Source: Rostrohypoxylon terebratum
Taxonomy: Eukaryota > Ascomycota > Sordariomycetes > Xylariales > Hypoxylaceae
Assembly (NCBI GenBank): GCA_022497145.1
Contig: MU385923.1
Location: forward strand, 109,962 to 173,961
Reading direction: 5' to 3'
Length of the DNA: 64,000 bases
Part shown: piece by piece, positions 46,801 to 60,537 of the stretch
Layout: each line of letters begins with the position of its first letter
Numbering within the stretch: the first letter of the stretch is position 1
Program-made: the position numbers and the translations under genes
Notes under the pieces: generated by a model
What the model was told of the DNA's origin: nothing
The model's input: only the letters and a program-made list of their open reading frames with translations
Databases searched by the model: none

Positions 46801-49280
46801 CCTTGTCGAAGTTCGGACAGATGAGTTGACCCAAGGCAATAATCCAGAATACAATGACACCATTGAGCAGCAAGATAATGAAGACTAGGACGAGTTTTTC
46901 TCGCCATGCCATCCTAACGTCTGGCCGCTTCATTCGTCCGATATGGGCAAGGGCAAAGGAGGGAATCCACCAAGTCAAAGCCCAAACGAAGCCAACCCAG
47001 ATACGGCGAGTTTTGGTTGATTCAACTGTCTCGACGTGTTTGCCTTGTGCGTCAGCAGCATCGAGGTTGCCAATGAATTCGCCGTCCGGAGTATAGTAAA
47101 GCTGGTCACGATGCTGGTCCCCTTTCGAGCCTAATCCATAATCGCCACTCATGGGATTGCGCATGGCAGAAGGAGTAACCGAAGGTGCCCTCATCTGACT
47201 CTGCGCGAAGGTAAGCTGGCTTTGGTTGCGCTGGTGGCTCAGGAGTTGATCCCGGCTACTGTTTGAGTTATGGTCCGGAATGTGGGGAGGGAAGAACCCG
47301 CTACCTTCGTTAGGGAAATTCCTGTCAAGGCCGGGAGTATTGAACATGCTGCCCATGCCACCGCCCATAGGATCTTGGGTAGGCTTTAGATCTAACATGC
47401 TTTCAGCCTCCCACCAGGCGGTCTCGCGCATCCAAACTCTTTCCTTGCCAATGACAACTTCGCCATTACTCCATCCCCTTTCAAGGATCCAGGTTTCGAT
47501 GCCATCTCGGCCTTCTCTGCAACCTAGAGGAGCAAAACGTTGCACAAACTCGTCTAGATCAAAATCTGCCGTGAAATCCAAGTTCTTGTTGCGACGATTC
47601 GCCCACTCTGGAAGTCTCCAGGCGCGTAGCTGGCGAGATACCGTGCCAGCTGACCAGGCGGATGTAATGGAAGGGAGAGCTGCTAAGCTCGCGGGGTTCT
47701 CGTCTGTGGGATGGAGTGATAAATGATACCAGACACGGCTAGCGCTTAGAACGGCCGGGAGATCTAATCGCGCATTTTGACCTAAGTTAATACCCTGACC
47801 AGGAACGGGGAAAAGTAGCTTCTTCAAGAAACCATCTTCGTCACTAGCAAAGCCAACCTTTTCCAAGATTTCTTCTCTCTTCTCTAGTTCATGCTGTCTC
47901 GCTCGTCCAACCGGGCCAGCCATAATACCTAGATCGGGTGCGACCTCCGCAACGGCGTTCTGCATCTCTCGTAGAATTGAACTTCCCACGGCCACACCGT
48001 CCACTCCGTCTTCTTTCATTTCAGCATTAATTCCTAAGCTATCGTCAAAAATGCCGCGCATAGTAATGGCTTTACCCAAGTTAGGATCCGGAATTTCGAC
48101 GACAGTGATGCAAACAGTGTCGCCATTGTCGTCTGAGTTCGGCGTCCTATGCCCGTCGAGGGACTCCTGGCCATCTCGTATGCGAGACATTTGGAGGGCA
48201 ATAGCTTCATTAGCTTTTGTAATTACCCAGTCGACTAGAGCCTCATACAATCCTCCTACCAATGTTCGTCTATCATCCGTTGTGCATTTCCTTGCTAAGA
48301 CCTCGGGGTCGAGTCCAAGCAAACCACCAACATCTTCACATACATCATCAAGAACATCATCGTCAACGTTGTAGTCCAGAGTATTGCCAAGTTTCAGGAG
48401 TCCAGCAAGGGTTGAGATGAAGTTTCGATGAGCAGCACCCTTGATACCAATTTCTTTCAGGGCTGTACGGAAGTCATCCGCCGCAGCCCCATCATCGGCC
48501 GTTGGAAGGTAGGAGGGTGGGGTATAAGTCCCTGATTTCATTAATAATGAATAGGTAGAGGCAGACTTGAGACCCAAAAATTCCCTTTCGGCTGGGGTGG
48601 ACGCCGACGTCAATAGATAGTAGAAGACATCAAATGCACGGTAGCCAGCCTCAGCAGGTATGTCAAGCAGACCCTTCACGGTGTCAATGCCACCCTGCGA
48701 TAGCGCCACGCTGGCCGTGTTTAACGTTCCGGTAAGGTTGAGAGTTAATGTTACTGCTAGAGCCGATTGACGAGGTGTGGAAGGGTTGTACGGTGTCGCG
48801 CATCGTATGAAAGGCTGGATGGCATCAAGAGCAGTGTGCAAAGATGAAGGAATGGAAAGGGGGAGAGACGACAAGAATGGGGTCAACAGCGACGGGGTCG
48901 ACTGATGAAGAGACCTAGATGACTTGTGAGCAACCGAACTGAACATCATCAGCACGCAATACTACTACATACCCTAGAATGATGCAACCGTCCTCTGCTC
49001 GACGTCTAGCATGTTCCCAAGCTCTAGCCGCCAAAGTAGGGTCTACAGTCCCTCCAGTTCTACCGTCTGGCCCCGCTTGGGATGCTGTAAGCCATGTGTT
49101 GACAACGAGACTAGTCCCAGCATCTAGTCGGTAGGGTTGAGAGGAGAGGTAGATATTATGGATGCCGTTCAACAAGGTAGTGGTCGACACTTGAGTTGAT
49201 TGTTGTCCAGCACCTCGAGGACCTCCCATATTATCGGAGGCCACCGAGTACATGGACATACGGGCTTGGTTGTTAGCCAT
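43833..49280 (-). CDS. csmB: Class VII chitin synthase with myosin-like domain
   Basis: Chitin synthase polymerising N-acetylglucosamine at hyphal tips. Exons 49280-48973, 48914-45252 and 45198-43833 give 1778 residues. The start ATG (MANNQARMSMYSVASDNM) is the first in the frame; upstream is only GTG. The N-terminal myosin-like domain is shortened and lacks the P-loop: where class V has GESGSGKT this protein has GSLHQSTPSLL. That marks class VII. Transmembrane helices begin near WVGFVWALTWWIPSF, followed by two cytochrome-b5-like segments (YWVSIHGKVYDLTNFW; MWVTYDGSIYDLTDYF), then the catalytic domain (FVICQVPAYTEGEDSL, VICDG, VDADTCV, E1367DR, Q1406RRRW), six or so C-terminal helices and a DEK_C-type domain ending at the stop. 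The intron between exons 2 and 3 splits the Cys of LPGCFSMYRLR. It diverges from csmA, the usual arrangement in Pezizomycotina. Confidence 0.95.
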
Positions 49281-52200
49281 GTTTGACTCGTTTAGAACGT
49301 GTTGTCCTTGCGGACAATCACGACAATCCTTCACTCCAAATCTGTTTCCAAAGCGATCGAGTATTTACTGTGTATAATATCGGCGACGGTATCAGATTAA
49401 GGCGTTCATTTAGTCTTAGGGGAGTCAAAGACTACTGAAATTATTGTATGATATTATAAACGGTTTCGACGGGGCGTCTAACGAAGGTATGTCGAATCGA
49501 TTCGCTCGCAGTGGATAGTATTATTGGGGGGGTTATGAAGATCGGGATGGGGCAGTTCGCTGGGCAACAAACGACTACAGCCCAAATCTTTAAGAGAGCT
49601 TTAAGAGGATTACAAGCAATAACAATATAGCAATATAGCAATTATTAGTTGAAGCGATAGACTATCGTCACCAAAGCGAGTGAGTGACAGAGGAGAAGGT
49701 TGTAAAAGTCAGAAACAGGAGAAAAACGACAACGAGTTGGCGCTTGTAACAAGACAACAGGGACAGCGAGTGTGAGACGGGGAGACCATGGGCACGTATG
49801 GGCACGTATGGGAAAATGCTCCCCTATGATGAAAAAAAAGGACCAAGAAAATATGTCCAGGTGGGCAGATCGGTACTACATAGTACATACACTTAGGTCG
49901 GTAGGTACTCGGGGAGGTACATGGCACAGTGTGACAACTTGACAAGGCCTAACTTAGCATAGGGCTTAGAATAGACTAGCGTGTATCTAATTTTTCCCTC
50001 CCCCTGGGGAGGCTCTTACTGTGATACTAGCAGTAATGTCCACTGTAGAAAGGCTAAGGGAAGCTGTAGGAAGATTGGTAATAAGATTGGCAAGTGAGGC
50101 AAGTGAGGCAAGTGAGCTACTGACAATTACGAGGTACATAGTACAACCCACACATCCGGGCACTGCGGGCGCAGCGGGCAGTCACGTCCCTCAATGCATC
50201 AGAGATGAACGCCGGAAGTCACCTAGTTATACCTCCTACGCTAACAGATCACTATAGAATTATAGTACAAATGATGTTAGTGCTTTGTTTGGTATGGAAG
50301 CGCGCTGATCCTCCTTCGTTTTCAGGGAAACTATCAGCTGTAAAAAGCGAGCCTAACAATCTAGCAACAACCTAAGGGAAAAGAGAGCTGGGAAATACCC
50401 TGGTCACTTTTTTAGGAGGTCTTTCTCCAAGGGTTCCGCTGAACTTCCCCGATTCAGAAAGCAACACAGGGATTTCATCAGGGAATGACAAGATGATCAC
50501 TTTGATCGAGAAGGCGAGAGCAACGAGATTTGCGAGATTGAGATCCAGGCCGGTGGGAAGCAGAGCAGGAAGCAGGAAGTAGGAACATACCTACCTACTA
50601 TGTAAGTATGCAGGGTCGGGACAAGAACTGCTAGAGAAGTGCTACTAGGTGAACTATTACCTAGTACAAGAATACTACAATAATCGACGGAATCGACGTG
50701 GCAGAAGATAATAATTCTCACACTTCGTTGGTTTGTTTATCGCATGACAAATTGGCATGGGATGATTCTGGTTTTACTGGTTTGATACGAACTACTACTA
50801 TGTACTAGGTCCCTGCGAGTCTGCGAGTCTGCGAGCCGTTCGCGTGATAGCCCTGGAGGTTGTCAAGGCTGCTTGGTTGCTCAGTCGCTTGGTCACTTCT
50901 CTTTTGGTGAGAGGGGCGGAGAACGAAGAGTGGAATACGAAGCGGCCAAATGGGAATGAAAGAAAAGTCTCCAGTCAATCAAGTCGATTAGCCTTCTCGA
51001 ACCTGCGAGTGCCACTTTTTTATCTATTTATTTTTGTCTTAATATGCCCTCCATCAGCTCAATGAAGGGTTCGAATTGCACCAATTGCCACAGCCACATA
51101 GAAAACCATTATGCATAATACGAAGTACATGCACACATATCCTCAATACGAGAACCACCCATTTTTTGTATGTGTTTTTTTGGCAACCCATGTTTTTTTT
51201 TTGAGATTCTTCAAGCGTTGAGAAGGCATCGAAAAAAGACAACGACATCATCGTTGACGGGTGCAACAGATGCAACGTTAAAACAGTACTATGTGAGACG
51301 GTTGAATACTAAGAGTTCTGACGGATGTTTAATTCAGACCGACTTCGCGAATAACCTTAACTTTAAGTATTCTGCGTGTTTTGTGTTCTGTGTCCTGCTT
51401 TCTGCATGTTGACGGGAGTCTCTTTTTGGCTCTGTTTTAGTGTAACTTGTCATTTTTGTAACTCTATTACTATCAGGGTACATAGCATAGTGCTCTACTA
51501 CCTAGTAGGTAAGTTCTAACGACTGTAGGTGTGCTATGTAGTATGTACTATGTATTGTATGTATTGTACCTACCTTAGGTGTGTTAGGTTTGCATTCCCC
51601 TGACCTTTGCATCTTGTAGTACGTCAACTGGCGACCAGCAAAAGTGAGCGAATCATCCATGATCCCACATTGACACTCAAGAATTGCACATTCTTCAAGT
51701 AGATGCCACGAGACACAATACACTTTCACTGCGCTTCTCGGTCGCAATTCCTTCTCTTGCATTGTTAGGAAAAGCAACGTGTGATAGCCAATTCATTCTG
51801 AAGTCAAGCTACAGTCTCTCGTCAGCTTAGCAGTTGCCTTTTGTCTTTCTACATATCGTGTATTACCGTCGTGTTGGTTGACGGTGGAAGCCACCGCAAT
51901 CCCACACGAGCACACAAGCCTCGAAGGCGTTACCGCTGTAGGTTGAGACACAACCATTACTACTACTAGTACTAGCTGCAATAGGAATTGCCGTTTAATA
52001 GAGATCGTGTGCGACGGATATGCAGCCACCCATCCTTTGCTTGTACGACGACGATATCCTGACCAAACCCGAGGATCTATTTACAAGTGCGTATGTCACC
52101 ATGCATACCGTTCTTACTTAGGTAATTGGCTTGTTCCTCCGACACTTAGTAACCTATCACACCTATAATCCCCAAAGCCTACCCAAATATTCGAAATCTT

Positions 52201-54140
52201 CGAAAACCAGAAGAGATACTCTATCACTCTATCAGACGTACTATGTAGCTCGAACTCGGGACCATGGGCACACGGGGTCAATCTGGATTGCATCGGTGGG
52301 TTTGTTTGTTGATTTTGTCCGAGACATACCATGCTTCCAGTAGATAAAAATACTACTCCCACTGTTGGTGCCGCCACCGGTGTTTTTGCCAAATTGCTGA
52401 CATGCGCCAATGTATCTGCATATATCTGCATAGTATTAAGCAGCATGTCCATTCCTACTACGGCACCATTCATGTACCTCTTGTTAGTACATAGTATTGC
52501 CTCTTACATACCTCTATCCAACCATTCGAAACTTCTACCCAAACTTCTACCTAGTAGTCAGCCTATGATGTAGCAGTTGTCGATATCTTCGATTTCCAAG
52601 GCCTAGATTTGTGCTTAGATTCAAGCGCGTTGGAAGGCACTTACTACGATGCTAGTAGTAGTACGAATGCTGCGATCCGGTACAGCATATTAAGCCTAAC
52701 ATTACCGGCTTTCGACCCCTGGAAGCGATGTTGTCATTGTACCCGGGATTCCAAGGTTGAAGGTAATTGTCAGCGTTTGGACTTTCATTTATTATTGAAA
52801 ATCGAAAATCAAATCCCCCTGCTGGCTAGCTCCGTCAGCTCCGTTCAAGCGCCAGGTCTGGTATGGGTTAAAATGGGTCGTATGGGTCGAGATTCTTTAG
52901 ATCTTGCTAGAAAGTTACAGTTATAGTTAGGGGTACTAGTAAAAAGAGACCTTCTATTTGCTCCATCGCACTACTTTCTCAGCTGGTCGGGCTTCCACGC
53001 ATTATTTTTATTGAGGTCGATGATCAATTTTACGGGGGAAATCAAAGCAATGATCAAAGCATGTCCATGTCCATTAATATGTTATGTACGTGAATGGTGA
53101 TGATTATGGCAAGTTCAGGCCTCTCCGAGAACAAGTCGAGGCTTCGGGACCCCCAGACGCACGAGAAGAAGGTCGTACTGTACATCCTCGTCTCGCATCC
53201 ATCATGCAGGTATCCAAGAAAATTCCGGGCGGTTCGATTCCAATGGGTTCGTGAGACCTACTAAACGTGCTAACATTGCTAACATTAATGCTAGCGTAAG
53301 GTACTGGTAACTCCAGTACACCTTGGAAGCTTAGGGGCACTGTATGTGATACGGAGTACAGTACATTCCCTGAATCTGCCGTCTGCAACTACTACTAGGT
53401 AGCGAGGATGGGAAGGTAAACCTTAAGCCAATGATTGGAGTAAAAGGGTCACAGCGCACCCTCCATACCCTTCGTTCCCTCCCCAAGACTTCGTATGATG
53501 TGAATCTTCGCCTCGGGATCCCTGTCAACTAAACTAGCCTATGTAGGTACTGATGGTACTTAGTCAAGTCCAGACTTAGGACTAAGGTTCAAGCTGCAGC
53601 TAGCCGTGCACTGTGAAGTCAGGTATCTCAAGTACCTTCCAATGTATTTACATACATGGTATACGTAGTTTACAAAAATAAACTTGTTCAAGGGCGACTC
53701 CGTCCCGTATTGAATCTCAAATCTCCTTTCATCGAACCGACCACCCGAGAAAGTAATTGTTTGGAGAGAGCCTCAACTTTTTCCTTGGCTTTCTCTTTTC
53801 CCCTTGGATTGCTGTCGCTTTTCACTTTCTCAATATACACTCGTTTTTTGTATACTACTAATGTACACTCGCTACGCGTAATCATTGCTTGTTGCTGTAG
53901 GAGATAATTTGTAAAAAAAAAAAAAAATCGTTGTTGTCGAATCACGAAACACGAAATACACAGAACGATAGAAATTAGGGGAACAACCTCTTCGCTCGCT
54001 GCTCAAGGTTGTTGCAATTCCCCCGACTCCGAAAACAACAAGTCTTTCTAAATCACACGAAGCGTCTGCCGGCGCTGAGAAAACTCTACTGAGTAGACAG
54101 CCCGTTGATAGGCGCCAGCCGTTGGCCCTCTATATCCAAC
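49281..54140. other. 4.86 kb divergent spacer of the chitin synthase pair
   Basis: This spacer should carry both promoters. I found no coding gene; frames up to 128 codons in it lack domains, and the frame at 54105 is the csmA exon itself. It contains short tandems (CAAGTGAGG at 50091-50116; CTGCGAGT at 50813-50835), T-rich tracts near 51010-51030 and 51170-51200, an A13 run near 53915, and TAGGTA words at 49900, 50590 and 51500. A long 5' leader for either gene is likely. Non-coding transcripts cannot be excluded. Confidence 0.5.
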
Positions 54141-57100
54141 ATGGCTCTCAACCTCCCATCGATGGGCAGCAGCGGAGGGGCTCATACACAACCTTCGTTA
54201 CCCTCTCTGCCTGCTCATCTCCAATCCGATACTCATTTGACAGCACATCTTGCAAGTCGTTTCCACGTGAACATACCGACGGCTCGTCTATCCTCCCATG
54301 CCCTCATCTCCCTTAATACCTATACCTCCTCAACTAAGGGCCTCGATGGAGGCAAGGAAGGGAGCGCCATGGCCGGCGCCGAAGACATGGCCGACAGGGC
54401 CTTTCTCAGATTAGGACATCGTACGGAAAACCAGGCGATCATATTCCTGTACGTCAGCCGTCGAAACGTTGAGCATCGCTGTTATTATTAGATTGTAACT
54501 AACTGTTTAACTAGAGGAGAATCCGGCTCTGGTAAAACCACCATCCGATCCCATCTGCTAACCTCGCTGTTAAACAAGTCTTCCACGCCATTGTCTAGCA
54601 AAATCTCCCTCGCCGCATACGTCTTCGATACGCTTACGACGACAAAGACTGCTACGACACCGACAGCTTCTAAGGCCGGTCTATTTTATGAGCTTCAATA
54701 CGACACCGCTGCAACCACCAACCCTATACTGATTGGTGGTAAGTTGCTGGATCATCGTCTCGAGAGAAGCCGAATTACCAATATCCCGACCGGAGAGCGT
54801 AACTTCCATGTCCTATATTACCTGCTTTCCGGCACCAGCGAGGCAGAAAAGGCCCACTTGGGTATCGACACTCCCAGGGATGCCGCCGGGCAAAGACGTT
54901 GGAAATACCTAGGCCATCCTACCCAGCTCAAGGTTGGAATCAATGATGCAGAAGGCTTCCAGCTATTTAAGACCGCGTTGCGAAAATTGGAGTTTCCGAG
55001 AAGCGAGATCGCCGAGGTCTGTCAGATACTTGCCTGTATTTTGCATATTGGGCAGTTGGAATTCGAGACAACCTCGAACACCACTGCTACAGCTGACGAC
55101 AGTGGTGGCTTCTCTCATGAAGGCGGCCAGACTATCACGGCTCCCCGGAACAAAGATGTGTTGGGAATTATCGCCGCTTTCCTCGGGGTTAGCTCGCTGG
55201 ACCTCCAGAACACGATGGGATACAAAACGAAGATGATCCATCGCGAACGCGTAACGGTGATGTTAGATCCCAATGGTGCCCGTGCCAATGCCGACGAATT
55301 AGCCAGGACGTTGTACTCTCTCCTCGTCGCATACGTCATCGAGAACATTAACCAGAAGATATGCGCTCCTGAAGAATCGATTGCCAATACTATCAACATT
55401 ATTGATTTCCCAGGTTTCTCCCAGGTGTCTTCTACCGGTTCCGCTCTTGATCAGCTGCTCAACAACGCGGCCGTCGAATCTCTTTACAATCTCACTCTCC
55501 AGAATTTCTTCGATAGAAAGGCCGATATGTTGGACACCGAAGAAGTCACGGTTCCTGCGACAAGCTATTTCGATAATTCCGATGCCGTGAAAGGGCTTCT
55601 AAAACCTGGGAACGGTCTCCTGAGCATTCTGGATGACCAGACTAGACGACACCGCACGGATATGCAACTCCTCGAAAGTCTGAGGAAGCGCTTCGAGGGC
55701 AAAAACCCAGCCATCAATGTCGGTTCTGCAACGGCCAGGCTACCCGGGAGCAATTTCATGTCGGAGAATACGGCAGCTACTTTCACCGTGAAGCATTTCG
55801 CCGGTGAGGTTGATTATCCCATCAAAGGACTAGTTGAAGAAAATGGAGAAGTGATTTCCAGCGACGTGATGAATTTGATCAAGTCGAGCAAGAGCGAATT
55901 TGTCACCCGGCTTTTCGGCCAAGAGGCCCTCCAAACAGTCATGCACCCTCAAGAAAAGACTACCGTCATGCAGGCATCGGTAAGCTCAAAGCCGATGCGA
56001 GCCCCCAGTGTCATGTCAAGAAAGACAGGTCGCACAATGGGATCTCGGAGACCCCGCCGGCAAGATTCTGTGGATGACTTTGGTGGCAGCGAGGCAGGGG
56101 ACTACAGGGGTGAGAGCCGAGCAAAGGGCGAGTCAGGGAAATCCAGCATGCACCATTCGGAGCAGGGAGCATCCGGACAGTTCTTGTCGTCGCTTGAGAA
56201 TGTGAAGCAGGCAATCACCGCGCCAAACACTAATGCTTACTTCGTCTTCTGTCTCAAGCCCAATGACAGACGAATTGCAAACCAGTTTGACAGCAAATGC
56301 GTTCGTACCCAAGTGCAAACGTTCGGTATCGCCGAGATCAGTCAACGGCTTAGGTCGGCTGACTTCAGCTTGTTCTTGCCCTTCGGCGAATTCTTAGGTC
56401 TCAATGATGCCGAAACCATCTTAGTCGGTAGTGAACGTGAGAAGGTCGAAGCTGTCATTCAAAGCAAGCAATGGCCAAGCAATGAAGTACAAGTTGGCTC
56501 TACGGGTGTCTTCCTCAGCGAGCGCTGCTGGATGGAAATTGCGCAGCTAGGTGACGGTTCTTCCAACCGGTATGCGTCCGACGCTGGGGACGGATCAACT
56601 CCTGGAGAGCTGCCATTCGGGGCCTCGAAGGAACGCTTAGTCTCCATGGGCAATACGCCGCAGTACACTGATAAAGCTCGGGGCGGATACTTCGGCAGCA
56701 ATGACATCGACGCCCGTTCTGATGCAGGCGCTTCAGCATTTGGGGCTGGTGACATGTTCAAGAATCTAGACACCAGAGAGCAGATGGCCGAACGTGGCAA
56801 CGAGAAATCATTAGAAGAAGTTGAAGAGTTCAAGGACAGCCCGAGTCGAAAACGATGGGTCTTTGTCGTCATGCTCATGACTTGGTTCATCCCCGACTTT
56901 CTTATTCGCTGGATGGGCAGAATGCCTCGTAAAGATGTCCGACAAGCTTGGCGAGAAAAGTTGGCTATCAATATGATGATTTGGCTTACTTGTTTAATTG
57001 CCGCCTTTTTTATCGTCGTCTTCCCTCAACTCATTTGCCCGAAGCAGTACGTTTTCAGTTCCGAGGAGCTTTCGTCTTACAATGGTAAAGACGGAAACGC

Positions 57101-59859
57101 CGCCTACGCCTCCATTCGCGGCCAGGTCTTCGATATCTCCGATTACGCGCCGTACCACTATCCCCCTTATATCCAAACGAAGTCTTTGACTCAATATGGA
57201 GGGTTGGATATCACTTCCCTATTTCCTATTCAAGTATCGGCCCTATGCAAGGGCAAAGACGGTTCAGTAAACCCTGCTGTCACGTTAGATTATAAGTCAA
57301 CCAACGTCACTGGTTCGGCCAATGTTGTTAGCAGCCAGGATCTCAATGCTCATTACCATGACTACCGCTCCTTCACCGATCTGTACCAACCATTCTGGTT
57401 CTACGAAAAGATGCAAATGCTCAAATCGTGGAAGAAGGGAACTATCGGTTACTCGGCAGAGTACGTTTATACTCTCGGAACCAAGCAAAATTCTATTGCC
57501 ATTCTAAATAGTCGTGTATACGATCTCACTAAGTATATCGTTGGTGGTCGCCACGTTGTTGTTAAGGAGGGTGAAGAAATGCCAACCGACCCCGATGTTA
57601 CCAACTTCATGGATGATCTAGTGGTAGATCTTTTCCAACAGAAGGCCGGTACCGATGTGACCAAGCTCTGGAACGCTCTTGACATCGACTCTGGTATGCG
57701 CGAACGTATGCAGCTTTGTCTCGACAACCTCTTCTACGTCGGCGACGTTGACACGCGAAATTCAACTAAGTGCCAGTTCGCTCAGTACCTCGTTCTCGCC
57801 GTTTCCGTCTTGATCTGTACTATCATCGGATTCAAGTTCCTGGCTGCTCTCCAATTTGGAGGCAAGAATATTCCGGAGAACCTGGATAAATTCATCATGT
57901 GCCAGATTCCTGCCTACACCGAAGACGAAGAGTCTTTGCGCCGTGCCATCGACTCGGCCGCTCGTATGCGTTACGATGACAAGCGTAAACTACTGGTCGT
58001 GATTTGCGATGGTATGATTATTGGTCAAGGCAACGACAGACCAACGCCTCGCATCGTCCTTGACATCCTAGGCGTGTCCGAGACTGTGGATCCCGAACCG
58101 CTGAGTTTCGAATCTCTCGGTGAAGGTCTCAAGCAACATAATATGGGTAAAGTCTACTCCGGTCTATACGAAGTTCAGGGTCACATTGTGCCTTTCCTGG
58201 TCGTTGTCAAGGTTGGCAAGCCTTCCGAAGTTTCTCGCCCTGGAAATCGTGGTAAGCGAGATTCGCAGATGGTCATGATGCGTTTCCTCAACCGTGTCCA
58301 CTATAACCTACCCATGAGCCCAATGGAGCTTGAGATATACCATCAAATTCGGAACATTATTGGCGTTAACCCCACGTTTTACGAGTTCACGCTTCAAATT
58401 GATGCTGATACTGTCGTGGCACCCGACTCAGCCACACGCATGGTTTCTGCTTTCTTGGATGACACACGGCTGATCGCTGTATGCGGTGAAACCGCGCTCA
58501 CCAACGCAAAGGGTTCGTTCGTTACCATGATCCAGGTGTACGAATACTACATCTCGCACAATCTAGTCAAGGCTTTTGAGAGTTTATTCGGCAGTGTTAC
58601 TTGTTTGCCGGGTTGTTTCTCTATGTACCGCATCCGCGCGGCTGAGACGGGCAAGCCTCTGTTCGTCAGCCGCGAAGTCGTGGAGAATTATGCCACAATT
58701 CGTGTCGATACCCTACACATGAAGAATTTGCTCCATCTCGGTGAGGATCGTTACCTGACAACTCTGCTTCTCAAATTCCACTCCCAATTCAAGACAAAAT
58801 ATATTTTCAGCGCCCACGCATGGACCATCGCGCCCGATTCCTGGCAAGTATTCTTGTCCCAGCGTCGTCGTTGGATTAACTCGACCGTGCACAACTTGGC
58901 GGAGCTTATTCCTATGGGTCAACTTTGTGGTTTCTGCTGCTTTAGCATGCGTTTCGTTGTGTTCGTCGATCTACTGTCAACTGTCGTCCAACCTGTCACG
59001 ATCGCCTATATCGTGTACCTCATCGTGTTAGTCTGTACCTCAAAGTCGGTCGTTCCCATTACAGCCTTCATCATGCTTGGCGCCATCTATGGTCTCCAAG
59101 CTATCATCTTTATCCTACGTCGTAAGTGGGAAATGATCGGATGGATGTTAATGTATATCGTCGCCGTTCCCGTTTTCTCATTTGCTCTCCCTCTATATGC
59201 CTTCTGGCACATGGACGACTTCAACTGGGGTAACACCCGTGTTGTTGCCGGAGAGAAAGGCAAGAAGATCGTCATTACCGACGAAGGCAAATTTGACCCT
59301 GCCTCGATTCCGCGCAAGAAGTGGGAGGAGTACCAGGCTGAATTATGGGAGGCTCAAACCAGCCGAGGTGGCGATGACACTCGCTCTGAGATCAGTGGCT
59401 TTAGCTACGCAACCAAACCCGGCATGCATATGGGCGTAGCCGAGTACCAATACGCAGCGTCACGTGCAGGATCTACCACCGGCATGGTCCCACCATACGA
59501 CATGAAGAATGCCGCCCACATGAGTCGCATGTCCTTTGCCCCCACCGAGAACCGGATGAGCCATTTCGGCGGCTCTCAATTCTTCGGCAACCAACACGAT
59601 GTCGAGATGACCAATCTCACAGGCATGCCAAGTGATGATGCGCTATTGGCAGAGATTCGCGAGATATTACGCACAGCAGATCTTATGACCGTGACGAAGA
59701 AGGGCATCAAACAGGAGTTGGAGAGACGATTTAATGTCTCTCTCGATTCCAAGCGGTTGTATATCAACAGTGGTATGTATTTCCTCCTTTCACTACACTA
59801 CAACAATGATACTGATGGTATGACTAGCAACCGAAGCGTTATTGTCAGGTCAGTTATAG
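54141..59859 (+). CDS. csmA: Class V chitin synthase with myosin motor domain
   Basis: Chitin synthase fused to a myosin motor-like domain; in filamentous fungi it builds wall chitin at tips and septa and is needed for wall integrity. Exons 54141-54448, 54515-59772 and 59828-59859 give 1865 residues. The motor-like region spans roughly 1-780 and keeps the P-loop G104ESGSGKT, formed across intron 1, and the ERNFHVLYYLLSG block. Transmembrane segments start near residue 882 (WVFVVMLMTWFIPDFLI), then a cytochrome-b5-like domain (ASIRGQVFDISDYAP). The catalytic domain has IMCQIPAYTEDEESL, VICDG, D1399AD, E1513DR and Q1552RRRW, followed by membrane helices. A DEK_C domain (DDALLAEIREILRTADLMTVTKKGIKQ, in part) closes the protein. 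The last exon has only 32 nt and supplies the expected ending SATEALLSGQL; reading through the intron would instead add an unrelated tail to 59939. Confidence 0.95.
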
Positions 59860-60537
59860 AATTTAGTGGATATGTAGCGAATTTTCACGTTTCTGCATAT
59901 AATTGGACGGCTATGTTTTCATTAAGAATATATACATAATATATCGCATTAAATATTCTGAAAGGAGAAAGGGGGCAACTCATCACACGGGACCAGAACA
60001 TGTTTTTATCTGGGATTGGACCACGGGAAATCATTTGGAGGCGAAGGATCTCAAAACAAAAGCTAAAGCCAAAGCTGGGAAAGCCATCATACTCTCTTGG
60101 ATGTTATTTAACGAACCCAAGTTTGTAAAGCGGCGCTGAAAGCTGATTCTTCGAGCGCATTCGCAAGTAGTAATGGAAATAATATTGGGCATAACCCACT
60201 TCTATATGACTTTTTCTGAGCAATGTATTTAGTGACTGGAATGCGAATACTGAATTATGTTTCGTGATTAGCCCGTGATATTGTCCGGTCTTATATACCG
60301 GTAACTTGTTGCTAGTGACACTTGGATTTATGTAAAATGTGGCCGGCAACCTACGTTTCTTTTCGTTGGGTGTCATAATTTTCTTGTGTCGTAGGTCTAT
60401 CTCATAGCTTAACATGAAAAGAAGTACAAAATGTGAGTTGTGAGATATGAAATAGTGTACATAGAAAGCATGTATAGAAAGTTAGAAATAGCATCATTGC
60501 TAGCGTGAAGAAAGCAAGGAGATTGCTAAAGCAAGCT

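Noticed and set aside
45845..48374. Plus-strand frames of 60-148 codons
   Set aside because: They are antisense shadows of the class VII chitin synthase and lack domains or supporting signals.
49281..49334. 18-residue N-terminal extension of the class VII chitin synthase
   Set aside because: It opens at GTG; the ATG at 49280 gives the expected start and the phase of intron 1 is unaffected.
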